From the NCBI GenBank assembly GCA_033675545.1, contig JAWDGP010006875.1:203501-267500 (forward strand): a DNA stretch of 64,000 bases, read 5' to 3'. The number at the start of each line of letters is the position of its first letter. The first letter of the stretch is position 1. The stretch is from Elysia crispata (Eukaryota; Mollusca; Gastropoda; Plakobranchidae). Under the pieces are notes generated by a model. The model saw only the letters and a program-made list of their open reading frames with translations, did no database searches and was not told the origin of the DNA. Positions 26,326 to 43,365 of this stretch are shown piece by piece. Both the position numbers and the translations under genes were made by a program.

Positions 26326-26437
26326 AATTTTTAATAAGGTAAAAAAACACCTCATCTACAAGTTTATTCACAAAGGTAAAAAAACAAACAACTAGTCGTC
26401 ACAATGACCCATCATAGGAAAAATGAAATGTACTAAC

Positions 26438-26673
26438 CTTGCCCTTGTGGTCTCTTCCTCCTGCAGGTTCTTGGCGCGATCCATGACCTGCTTGATCTGG
26501 GCAATCTCCTCGGCCGTTAGGTGGCTCATATCTGGCTCTGGTGGCTCCATAGGGGAAGCTGCTCTCGTGCTCTCCACACTCGACCTCACCCGGGAATGGA
26601 TCGAGTAGAGGGACGGGTACTCACTAACAGGTGTACTCTCGCCGGTAGATGGCGCACTGCCCTCGTTTCCCAT
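26438..26673 (-). CDS. Piccolo/RIM-family (Fife-like) active-zone protein, coding exon 1 (N-terminus, Rab-binding helix)
   Basis: First coding exon: 78 codons plus two bases of codon 79. The start at 26673 has a good Kozak context (G at -3, G at +4). The protein begins MGNEGSAPST; Gly2 and Ser6 fit the N-myristoylation pattern MGxxxS, and MGNE is how vertebrate Piccolo and Bassoon begin. Residues 7-47 are Ser/Pro/Glu-rich and probably disordered. Residues 48-74 (DMSHLTAEEIAQIKQVMDR and onward) match the first helix of the RIM Rab-binding domain (SHLTEEE...VMDRxK). The exon ends AAG followed by GTTAGT, phase 2, which fits exon 2. Family members tether and prime synaptic vesicles through Rab3 and organise the active zone. 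The mixture of a Piccolo/Bassoon-like start with a RIM-like helix fits the invertebrate Piccolo-RIM protein Fife better than either vertebrate family alone. The frame is also open upstream, so an N-terminal extension cannot be fully excluded. Confidence 0.85.
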
Positions 26674-27408
26674 GTCTTGCCGCCGCCGGAGAATGGTGAG
26701 GACGAGGACCAAAAGTCTCGCGGTAGGCGTGAATGCGGAGAGCGAAAGGTTCGAATCTTTGGCAAGGAATGTCTCGTGAAAGTATGTTAAAGAGAGATAA
26801 AAAGATCTCCTTTTTAGCAAAAGCGAGGATAAAAATGATAGAGAAAATAGGGCCACAGCAAGGAAGCTAAAAGTTGAAACTTTTAATAGAGATAGAACTT
26901 GAATGAGCAAGAAAAAACAAAATACAATTAGTATTAGAAGGGCGTTTAGTCTTTGAATCTTTTGGTATGCTGTAAACTCTGGTTCTTCACCATGGACAGT
27001 TGTCCTACATTTCAAAGAATGCTGTTTCAATTGATTGCGACCAAAGAGTTGCAACAATCTAGCTTGAGGTCCTACATAAACGTTGATGATGGAAAACCTG
27101 CTAGAAAAACTATCCACGTTGTTATTTATGGCCGATGCAGAAGAGCGGGATTTTCCTGGTAGGGTCAGCTTTCTGGACAAATTCTGCAAAAACAGCCATA
27201 GGTTACGGATCCAAAGAATTGTGGCTAAGTATGTAGGTCTTGTGTAGACAGTTTTCCGATTTGATGAGTTTGGTGACGAGATGTTTACACGGCCGGTGGT
27301 CGGTGGGGCTACACTTGGGCTGCTGGTGCGAGGTGTCCATCCGGCCTGATGAGCTCCGCTGCCGCTCATGACCCTCTCATAGTGCCTCCTGTCGCTGCAG
27401 CGGGCTCA
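26674..27408 (-). other. Probable 5' leader / upstream exon region of the Piccolo/RIM-like gene
   Basis: On the minus strand a pyrimidine-rich tract ending CTCCCAACAG reaches 27409 and could be a splice acceptor. The sequence after it (27408 to about 27260) is GC-rich and exon-like. In the frame of the MGNEGS start it begins with TGA and then stays open, with an in-frame ATG at 27369. The intervening translation is strongly hydrophobic and AT-rich between about 26750 and 26960, which looks like untranslated or intronic sequence. I favour a 5'-UTR exon or continuous leader over a coding extension. Confidence 0.35.
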
Positions 27409-27582
27409 CTGTTGGGAGAAATAAGTCAAAATTTTAGTCAACTGTTGATCTATGAAATTCATATACTATCGGTTAATTTTAAAATCCGAATTTTGAAGCT
27501 CTTTGAATCGTAAAGTGGTAATAATGTTATACTCTATAAGAGCTGGAGGGAGAGAGAGACAGAAGGGCTGAAAGAGAATGAG

Positions 27583-30554
<2,972 letters not shown>

Positions 30555-30555
30555 C

Positions 30556-30647
<92 letters not shown>
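30555..30647. repeat. (CAT)n / (ATC)n microsatellite
   Basis: About 31 triplets with one CAC interruption. Confidence 0.95.
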
Positions 30648-31008
30648 GCTCCATAGCCATGGCATAAATCAACAACATATATAATCATGTTGATGGTGTT
30701 TACAGCAAATTGTGGAATCCGAGGTTAACAGCAGGTGGGGGTCCTGCCTCCAGCGCCCCAGGTAGCAGCCAGTTATGGTAATTTTCTCTGAAGGGTCACA
30801 AACACTCAAGGCGGACGATTTCTCGTCGCTCCGCTCAAATTTCTATCATTATGACGGTTGGAGGATATACTGGATCTTCACATAGGGTATTTTTTGTGTC
30901 TTTTTCGCGTCTTTGGAGAAGGTAACTTCAAAGACATTTGCTAGTTATTGTTTCTAAATCATTTTCTGAATTTACAGAAACACACAAACAGACAAAAATT
31001 AAACAAAT

Positions 31009-31012
<4 letters not shown>

Positions 31013-31091
<79 letters not shown>
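31013..31091. repeat. (GA)n microsatellite
   Basis: A perfect GA tract of about 78 bp. Confidence 0.95.
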
Positions 31092-31095
<4 letters not shown>

Positions 31096-31197
31096 ATAGA
31101 AATAAAAGATGGAGATAAAAGCAAAATACCAGTATCCATCTATTAAAAAAAATTGAACCTATCTATCTATGAGAAAAGAAAAAAAATCGGTAGATAG

Positions 31198-31198
<1 letters not shown>

Positions 31199-31290
<92 letters not shown>
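31199..31290. repeat. (TA)n-(GA)n compound microsatellite
   Basis: TA dinucleotides to 31249 switch directly to GA dinucleotides to about 31290. Confidence 0.95.
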
Positions 31291-31295
<5 letters not shown>

Positions 31296-33775
31296 AAAGG
31301 GGAGAAATTAAGCCTTGTATCTACTGGAGCTCTTGTTTGCAGTTGGGTGCAAATAGGATACCCTTTCAGCCAGTTATTTTCTCGTGTCTCGACATCATTG
31401 TGACAACAAACTAATGGTGCGCGCAGAGTACTTCGCGAACTAATTGGATGTTTTCTACGGCCGGATTCCGTCATGATGTTACAAAGTCCGGAACTGTGAG
31501 GGTAGACCAGGTTTAGAAGGTTGCTTCAGATGCCAGGATAAACACAGACAGGAAGCCACAGCCGTCAGCCGGTGGATGGGACAAGACCACTAGCGATTCG
31601 GTTATTACTGCAACACACGGGCTCACTGCAGGAGCACCATAGTGAAGACATGTTACATTTCTACCTTAACTCGGCGGAAATTGTTCATTTCCTTTAGCCA
31701 GCAAAACCATTTTTTTTCTATTTTTATGGATAAATAGTGTCAATTTTACTTTACTTTGTGATGCAATCTTTTTTTTTTCATTTCCAATGGGAACGTTAAT
31801 TTTACTACAGTGATCCATGCTCTCTTTCTATGCTTAATCCACTGAACGTTTATGTTTTGTTAGCACTTGTGACGCTGCCCATTTGCCATTCTTCCTCTGA
31901 AAATGTTCATCCCAAAAATTCCTAAACCTTACCTAACCCCACTTGTGAAAGTGGTCTCCAAATACCGAGTGTGTCTCTCTCCATATCTCTAGAGCTATTG
32001 AGCTCATTTAAAAAAAAATATTTCTAATGCTGCATACAGGTTATAAAACATAACGGAAATTGTAATCTTAGTAGTCTGTGTCGTTTTCGACTCATATGGT
32101 TATTATGTGGTTAGCTTATTCTACCCTATACTTACAATGCTATAGTGACGCAAACGATTGCGTGACACTTGTAGATGTCAGTTTACTAAGCTCTGACTCT
32201 AGCAAGGAAAAGGATATAAAAATATGACAAATGTTAATACTGTAATAGTATTCATGCTTTGATCGTAGAAAAACATTAAAAAACAAGCAGAAGCTAGGGC
32301 TAGAGAAGCAGTCAAACTGTAAACAATCAAACAAACTTCGAGCATGTCATAAAACATGGCTTCTTATTTTCACTACGTCTTTGGGATACTTTCAATAAGC
32401 ACTATTTTTTAGTCAAGTATATAAAAGTACAACTTATGATATTTAACGAAAAAAGTATCTAAAACATCATTGAAGAGCGAAAATGAGTTTGAGAAACGAT
32501 ATTTGGTAATATTACTTGGCGCTTCTACATTGCTCCACTTTCTTTAATACTCTGTCCCCCCCCCCTTCCCCCCGCTATTCTCCTTTCTCTTTCTCCCACA
32601 CACACACACACACACACACAAACACTCTCTGTCTCCAGTGAACTCGTCACGCCACAAACAGAGAAGCTCCGTTGTCTGGGCCGCGAAATAACCGTAATTT
32701 TATCAATGATGAATGAATGCTTAATGCTCTTTGATGGTTCGGCCAGAAGAAACAAAAGAAGAGGAAGATTGTACATGTATCCAGTTTGATTGAGTAGGGG
32801 AAGGACTATAAAGCTGTGGGGAGAATCCAAAAAATTGAATAGCTCTGTGTTGGATTTTTTAGTAGGATGTGCCAGTAGAAGGAGCGGGATTAAAGGACAA
32901 GAATTAGCACCAAATAATACTGATTGTACGGGTAAGAGTAACAGGGTTCTTATGTTAAATAAAAAAAAAAGAAGAGGAGCGAAAAGAATTAAGTAAGCCT
33001 AAAGTCTGCTGTACTTTCTCAGCTCCATGGGCTCGACGGTAAACTTATCGACAAAGGAAAATGTTTAGGGTGTGATTAGGTATATGAAAATCTCGACACG
33101 AGTTTCCCATCTGATTTGATTGCATCTTATATAATGTGAGCCAAAGTCTTGGCTTGAGGAAGACTTTAATTAAAAACATAAAGATTTTTAGACGGTTTCA
33201 ATGTTTCAGTATTTTATGACTAGCTGTGAGAAGCCCGAAAAACCCACCCTTCACTAATCAACATGTTTTATGTTCCGGCTACTGTATATTGTTGAATGGA
33301 AGAAGAAACGAGATAACGCTACAGATTTTCACTTATCTAACAACAAGTATAGACATTAGACTATTTCACCTCTGATCTGCTGAAAGTTTTACGTCATGTG
33401 ATATCCTATAATTATTCACAAGTGATAACGTTCACTTGAACAAGATTGTTCAGTTCTTTATGCTTTTTCGTCTATTTGAGAAAATTTCGTTGTTGAGGAA
33501 CGATGCAAAAATTACCAAGTATTGCTTAAAAGTAACTGCGCGTTGTTAAGGAAAAATAACAACATGACTATTTATTTTTTTTTTTATTTTCGTCAGTTTT
33601 TTAGTATCCCTATTAACCCATTTTAACATATCCATTTGTTTTAGTTTCATGCTTCACTTTCTTTCCCTCTGTATGTATTCGATGTCTTGACCTAACAGCT
33701 AGAAATGTTCGGTTAGCAGACTCCACTCACTAACTACCTCATAGTTGTAGACCAATGTTTGAACTTTAAACGAAA
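31291..33775. other. Unique sequence with small simple repeats
   Basis: Contains a C-rich run near 32559-32574 and (CA)n at 32597-32620. The part at 31310-31640 is GC-raised with no recognised exon. Otherwise nothing identifiable. Confidence 0.4.
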
Positions 33776-33912
33776 GAAACAAAAAAAACAAAAAAAACAA
33801 AAAAACAAACAAACAAAACTACTACTAAAAGCAAAACAAGACCTCCCCCCTCTAAAAAAGCACCCCCCCAAAAAAAAAAAAAAAAATAAACAAACAAACA
33901 AACAAACAAAAA
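33776..33912. repeat. A/C-rich low-complexity tract with C7-A17 junction
   Basis: CAAAAA repeats on the left, C7 followed by A17 at 33863-33886, then (CAAA)n. Confidence 0.9.
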
Positions 33913-35671
33913 ACAGCAACAAAGCAATGAAAATAAAGTTATAACTAAATCCTCCTTTCTCCCAATTCCCGCCCCGTGTTTTTTTTTTCTCTCAGCTGTC
34001 TCCATCAAGTAGCGATTCTTTAGAAAAACTTCTAATTGAAAGCAGTTTCCTGGTGATAAACGACGCTTTACGTGTTGCCTGTTAAGCGCTAAAACTATCT
34101 TCATTTTGTTACAGGAAAACCAACAAGCTAACATTAATTTGCTTAATGCCCTCTCTTTATTTCCTGTGACATTTAAGCAATCTTTTTGGGAGATAGATTA
34201 ATTCGATGAACGATTTATGCTTTCATCGTGTCTTAACAGAGTTGGAAGCCCAAGAAAGGCGTTTTCTCACTCATTTATCATTCCATTTCATGCCAAAGAC
34301 AATTTTTTTCTAAATCTGCTCTTTTTGTGTTGCCTGCACAACCCTAATCCTTGCTTTCGCGCATATTCAAGTGTGGTCCCATCAATACCAACATTGCTAA
34401 CTTGTTGGAGCCGTAACTCATTCAATGATGAATAGGGGAGCTTGCTGCTTTCATTCTCTGGCTTACCTTGTAACAGTAGCATAGTATTCAGGCAAAATCG
34501 ATATTCGCCTCTCAGGCACCGAGTATAGAGTCCATTAATTATTGAATGGTTTCCTTCTTAAATAAAACCTTCAAATACAATCCTCTACCTTTCTAACTGA
34601 GGTCAATGAAAACTACTATGCTTACGTTTTACTTTTCTTTCACTTGGTAAATCGTACAATGTAAAACGCACTCATTAAATGAGTAGAATTGCCAAGTTCT
34701 TGTTAAAAGTCTACGAGCATGTGAGCCATGTATGTGTGTGTGTGTGTATGTGACTGGGTGTACAGCTGAGAGTCAGGAAGCTTATGTAGCTGATCGATGG
34801 GGGAGAGCGTCAAGATTGAGTATTTCCTCGTAAATGGGCGGAGTACACACGGCTACATGTCTAAGATATAACCTGCTTTGGAAGCCAGGGCGGTAAATGT
34901 CAAATATGAAACGAGATCAGACACGCCATATCATGATAAGCTATTATCATAAGAAATAATATGGCGAGATGTATGCCTGGAGGGGTTGGGAGTAGCTTAC
35001 ATTGATTTCAGTTTCCTTGAGAATGACATAAAGCAATAATCCATGCACTAACATTAAAAGTTCAGGTCATACGTTTCCATCCGTTAGTATTGCTCATCAC
35101 CTTTCATTGATTGTCGGGGTGACATAATCATAGAAAATTTGCTAAAGCCGTGATAACATAGCGTCAATTTTGTATTATTAGCTCATTTCATGATGGCTCT
35201 TATAAGAGGGCATTATATTTTGGACTTTATCCGTAATCCTACAGACTTAATCTAGATCTTTAATCTGTAGAAAACAGTTTCAGTGGCCAACATGAAACTG
35301 GTTGTGTATCTAAAATCTATTATCTTCTCTACAAAATTATTCGCGAGATGAAATTATGGATGTTTGAATCAATGTTATTCCACCATCCACTTGTGTCGTC
35401 ACGACACAGGTGGTAACTTTAGAGTCTTTACTCCTCGGAGATAGATTTGCTATTTGGCGATGTCAAGTTTTTTTTTCTAAAGATCACATTCAGCAAGGCC
35501 TCCGTTAGGCAGGCTGAGCCTGAAGAATGAGGCCCCATACAACATGTCACTTGTAGATCCTGGGGGAGACGTTTTTTTCATATTTCCGGTGATACTTTGA
35601 CCGGCTTCTATCATAGATGTTCGTCTGAGATAAAAACAAAATTAGTGATATCTTAACGTTTAAAACCCCCC
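33913..35671. other. Unique sequence
   Basis: Contains a short (TG)n near 34733-34748 and a hairpin at 35387-35413. No exon or transposon recognised. Confidence 0.4.
35387..35413. other. Short hairpin, 12-bp stem and 3-nt loop
   Basis: Left arm 35387-35398 (CCACTTGTGTCG) and right arm 35402-35413 (CGACACAGGTGG) pair with one T-G wobble around loop TCA. It is too short for a microRNA precursor. Confidence 0.6.
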
Positions 35672-35938
<267 letters not shown>

Positions 35939-36235
35939 AGCAATATGATATTTCACCCATCATTATACAGCTTAACTCAAGCCTAATCTATTTTCTGAAG
36001 TTCCATCATCTGCTGGCAGTCACATGCATACGGCAGTTTCTTTATCAGGTTATCAATCTGTTTTTGTTTTTCCTAGTGTTATTTCATATTGCAAGAGCCG
36101 CGGGTGTCTTGTTCTGGGAATTCTCATGATTAATGACACAAATAGAGCTCACATCGACAATAGAAGAACCGTGGTTTCTCACAGCAGTGAGAGAGAACCT
36201 CATTTGGACATCCTCTCTGTCTATCCGTGTTTCTG

Positions 36236-36237
<2 letters not shown>

Positions 36238-36295
<58 letters not shown>

Positions 36296-36362
36296 GTATG
36301 TCTCTCTCCCCCCCTCTCTCTCTCTCTCTGACTCTCTCTCACTCTCTCTCTCTCTCTCCCTA
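36238..36362. repeat. (CT)n microsatellite with interruptions
   Basis: Perfect CT to about 36290, then an interrupted CT-rich continuation (GTAGTATGTC, CCCCC). Confidence 0.95.
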
Positions 36363-36518
36363 GCAACTCTTATTCTGTCAACGAGCTCTACCTGTATTTC
36401 TGGCTATTTCAATATCTCTTGTTTTCTCTTATTTAACTTCTAATTAAAAAAGGAAAGAACAAAAGTTTTTTTTTTTTGGCTTTTTTTCATTTCCTGATCC
36501 TTATCTGTCTATACTACT

Positions 36519-36557
36519 CTGTCTCTGTCTATCTGTCTGTCTGTCTGTCTGTCTGTC

Positions 36558-36640
<83 letters not shown>
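36519..36640. repeat. (GTCT)n-(CT)n compound microsatellite
   Basis: GTCT tetranucleotides run to about 36587 and are followed by CT dinucleotides. Confidence 0.95.
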
Positions 36641-36643
<3 letters not shown>

Positions 36644-36812
36644 ATATTTACTTTATTGTTGCTTTTCTTTGCTACCCCTGACTTCCAAGTTCTTTTCCAT
36701 AATGTCAGTAATTCCTTCTCATGTTTAAGGAAAAAAAAAATCACTTTATTTATTTCATCTCTGGTTCCTTTCATCTCAACTATTTTTGAGTTACTACGGA
36801 AAATAATTATTG

Positions 36813-36970
<158 letters not shown>

Positions 36971-37541
36971 ATTTGTCTTTTTTTTTTTTTTTCAAAAAAA
37001 GAGCAAACTAATGATCTCCCCCTTCCTATTCTTTTATATCTTCGCCTGTAATCCTGTGACCGCATCAATCGTACAGGTTCCCGGTCTCTCACTCTGATCT
37101 CAAACTAGAAGTTTCAGTCTTGACTCGGATGATAAAGTGTAACTCACCGTAAACCTGGGTCTACTCTCGTGTACCGAGTCCTTCAAACGATGGTGACATT
37201 CTGACGAGGTATTTCTGCTCTCTTCGGAAGTCAGTCTGACTGGTTAAAATCGATTTCTAGAGCTATGGAGCCGGTGTAGAAGCGTTGAAAAGAGCGGATT
37301 AAAAAAAACAAAACTAAAAAAAACCCAACAACTTCTAAACCAACGCTAATTTTGTGCCACTAACAAAGATCAGATGTCGAGGGAGGTGTTCGTAGGTGGT
37401 CTTGTGTAACTAAACTAACGCTATAGCGTGATCTTCATAATATAATCATTACAGCATGGATGTATTCAGTGCACAAAGAGGTAGTAATGCGAATGTTAAC
37501 TTTGTTCATCTAGCGATGGAAAAGGAAAGAAAGTGTAATGG

Positions 37542-37542
<1 letters not shown>

Positions 37543-37600
<58 letters not shown>
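37543..37600. repeat. (CT)n microsatellite
   Basis: A perfect CT tract of about 57 bp. Confidence 0.95.
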
Positions 37601-37605
<5 letters not shown>

Positions 37606-37770
37606 AGTGGGGATGGAGACGCGGAGATATACACCTGAGACTTTACTCTTCAAATATTCATAAGGATCAAATATTTTGGTACCACAAACTCAGGTAGAGA
37701 TCGAATAACAGAAAAAAAAAATTGATTTTTCCCTCAAGATATAACGCTTGTCATGGAAATTGTGGCCGTG

Positions 37771-37962
<192 letters not shown>

Positions 37963-39021
37963 CCATTTGATAAAATCTGGATACACAAATAAATCAACAA
38001 AAAGTATTTCATATGCTTTTAATTAAATTTTCTTTTTTGAACGAATGATTAAAAAAAAAACTTACCAAAAATAGCTACAGAAAGAATTACGTATTGAAAA
38101 ATCGACCTTTTGGCCTCTTTTGAGTGAATAAATAACCCCATACAGCTTTGTCTGACATCACAACAGTTCCTGCCCGATTACCACGCAAAATGAGTAGAAA
38201 ACCAAATTCAGGAAGATCTGAAGATATCTGTTCCAACTATTAGTTCCTCAGTTATCTTCCCCACCCTATCCTCTGATCCTGAGACAAGTTCTCACCCTTT
38301 AGGATATTCCCTCCCTTCCTATCTCTCTCCTCTTTTTTTTCGGTAACAAAAAGTGGTCACATCTCGAGGGATAGAGCCGGGCTGTAATTGTTATTCCAAC
38401 CGCAGGGGCTGGCACAGAAATCGATAAGGCCATGCAAAGAAATAGCGCGAAATCAAGTGGAAAATCGAAACTCGGAATTTAGTACAGTACGGAGCCGCCC
38501 TCCTGCTTCAAATTCAAGAAGAAATACATCGAGACAGTGGACCCAGGCTAACAAAAATTCTATAACATAAAAGAATGTATCTCAAGGGCATCTAGCAAGT
38601 TTTTTCCAATAATGTCTTCAACATACATGTCGACTTTCTTCTTGTTTTTCTTTTTCAACGATTTAAAAAAAAACAACAATCAATAATGAAACAAATTTCA
38701 AAACTGCTATCTGTGTCTTCACTGATAAAAATTGTTAACATACTGCTTATCAGAAAAGCATTCATTTCGATGAAGTTATTCTTAAATATAGCACAACGAA
38801 CGAATGTATTACAACTTTATGTTTCATAATAAAGTTTTGTCATGTTTACTTCACTGATGATATAAGAGTTATTTATTTACTGTATTAATTCAAAAACAAC
38901 TTTAAATGCATCTTGCTAGCTTATGGAAATGTCAATATACAGCGCGAAACATGTTGACAAAAGCAACCAGCGAAAGTTGAGCGAAAACAAAGGGGTTACT
39001 AATTAACAAGAAACTAGTGCT
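37963..39021. other. Unique AT-rich sequence
   Basis: No gene or repeat recognised. Confidence 0.4.
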
Positions 39022-39165
<144 letters not shown>

Positions 39166-41063
39166 ATACTGAATACTCAGAGATAAACGGGGAAAATATA
39201 GGAATATATTCCTTGTGTCTCAATCGAAATGTTTTGATCTATCGTAACCTTTCAATAAGGAAGAAAACCTTAGATCAGAGAATGCAGTGAAGACCACTTA
39301 TATCATTCTAATAAAATTAATTGCCCTTTCAGCCTCTTAGCTCCAAGGTGTTTGAAATTTTCAAAACCGGATTTTTGCCAGTTTTAGAGCTTGACTTTTG
39401 GAAAAGGAAAAATTAGGCAGAAAAAACTTCAAAATGTCTTCGAACAATGTCATAAGACAGCACGGGTCACAACAAACAAACAAACAAACAAAAAATTAAA
39501 TAAATCGAACAAACGTGATGAGACTTCTGCTAATGAGTAGGAAATTTGAACACCCTCCCCTTAACGTACCCACCTATCAAGTGATAGACAGTGGCCAAAC
39601 CGTCTGCATGAAATTCATCTTGAAATAGGCGACCCGTATCACCAAGACCAACAGACTTTATCAACGATCGTAACTGTTGCGATCAGCATAGCTTCAGCCT
39701 CGTAAGAAAAAGCAAAGAACATTTTTCAGAATCTTGTGTGCGTGTTTGACTTGATACTAAATTCGACTTATGTATTATAAACATGTCGACATGCTGATGT
39801 CATCAATGGTAGGACTTTTTCCTGCCGTTTATCTACAACATTACTCGATGAAAGAAAATTGCGAAAAACAAGTTATAAAAGTTTAGGTCTTTTTCTGGTT
39901 AAATATAGTTGATGACGTTGTTTTTTTGTTTTTTTTTAATTAGATAACTTAACCGGTTAAGAAATGGACTTACAGTAAGACCCTGCAAAGTTCCATTCCC
40001 GCCATAATCATCTTGCATTTAAGTCGAATATCACGAACTACCAAATCCTTGGCTTGATGAAAACCCTCGATCGTTGTAGAATACTTCTTAGAAAACTTAC
40101 GGGACGGAAAAAGAACTAAATAGAACAAAAGTCCAATTTTCCTCGGACAACAAAAGATAATGATAGCTGGTTTTCAGTTTGAGTTTATTCTGACATTTCA
40201 GAGCCATTACCTCTGCATTTTTCTTTAAAGATATTAAATTTCTTTTTAATCAGGTTTAACATTTTTCCCGAGTTTATTACGTTTTCGTTGAGACAACTTT
40301 CGATGCTACTAGCAAAGCTACGCGGAAACAAAAACAGAAAAAATTTGATCAAATGTCATTTTAGAACTATCAGCGTACACATAACATAGAAGAGAACTTA
40401 AAATGGGATCAGAAGGAAGAACATTACCATACATGTATGGGAAATGTCATAGACTTCAATGAAATGGATTTCGTAAGTCGGAGTTAGGAAATGATGGGCT
40501 GTGGGAGGATGGGGGGCAGGTCCAAGAAACATAATTAACAGGGGTGGAGAGAAGTAGAATAAGCAGAAAGACAGCTTTGACCCAAAATCACAAGCTAATG
40601 TTAAAAAAAGGTTCAATAACCCATCTCATTACTTCAGTGCAAAAAACCTTTCATAATTCAGGGCCACATTATTTTGCGGGGGCGAAATAAATCATCTCAA
40701 AAAATGAGGTAAAAATTTTTCATTTGAAATTGAAGAAAATTTGCCGTCACAGAGAAAGATGGAAATCTGCATGCCCGTCATTAAGAGACTGTCCAGATCG
40801 ATGCAGATGTCAATATGGAGGATCCTGTTTGTTCCATCCCTCGGCCCGGACGATGCCACTTCCTGCTGTTTCCAATATAATGTTTTGCCAGACTCAGTGC
40901 ATCAACAGATTTTTTTAGAGCAACAACCTTCAAGCAGCTATCTTTTTTCCTCATCGTCGCATTTGGTATCAGCACGGATATGTTTTTTTTTTCTGCATGA
41001 GCATACTTATTTATTTGTTTTCTTTAAAGATGCTATCGTTTAAAAATCTAAAAAGAAACAAAT

Positions 41064-41065
<2 letters not shown>
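39166..41065. other. Unique AT-rich sequence
   Basis: No exon or array recognised. A sequence resembling a degraded tRNA-type B box (AGTTCCATTCC) occurs near 39990 but is too weak to call. Confidence 0.35.
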
Positions 41066-42892
<1,827 letters not shown>

Positions 42893-43004
42893 GAGAATGG
42901 GAGAAATAGGTAAAAGGAGCTATAAGTGGGAGGGGAGGAAAAAAACGAAAAAGTTTTGTGTAGAGCAATGTTCTTTATTTTTAAATAAAAAAAATATCAT
43001 CCTT

Positions 43005-43075
43005 AGAAATAATAATAATAAATAATAACACAGATTACTTCTAGAGCACCCTAAAAATTCAGCTCAGATGTGAAA
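43005..43075 (-). mobile_element. Possible 3' tail of a CR1/L2-type LINE
   Basis: Read on the minus strand, AGGGTGCTCTAGAAGTAATC is followed by TTATTATT triplets. This resembles the GCGCT...(ATT)n ends of CR1/L2 elements. No coding part accompanies it, so the call is weak. Confidence 0.25.
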
Positions 43076-43365
43076 TAAACTGAAAAACAAAGATGCCAAC
43101 ATACAACTTATGACGCCAATTTATTGCCAAAGTTTTTAAAAACTTTGTTTCTATCATTCTATATCAGTCTCTTATGTTTTGGTCATGCCGAGTCGAGTCT
43201 TACAGTCAGTCTGGAGCAACACAAACAGATACACGCTCTCCCTGCTGTAACTCCACATACATAAATATTTAAGAAAACTAATGTTGCTCTGAGCGATACT
43301 CACCACTCTTTGTCTGTGTTTGTATATTAAAGTCGTCTAGACATCATGTTTGTGTAGTGCGATGA

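Noticed and set aside
26674-27369. N-terminal extension of the Piccolo/RIM-like protein up to an ATG at 27369
   Set aside because: The extension would include a long AT-driven hydrophobic stretch unlike any family member, while MGNEGS has a good Kozak context and matches known N-termini. It is kept only as a finding to check.
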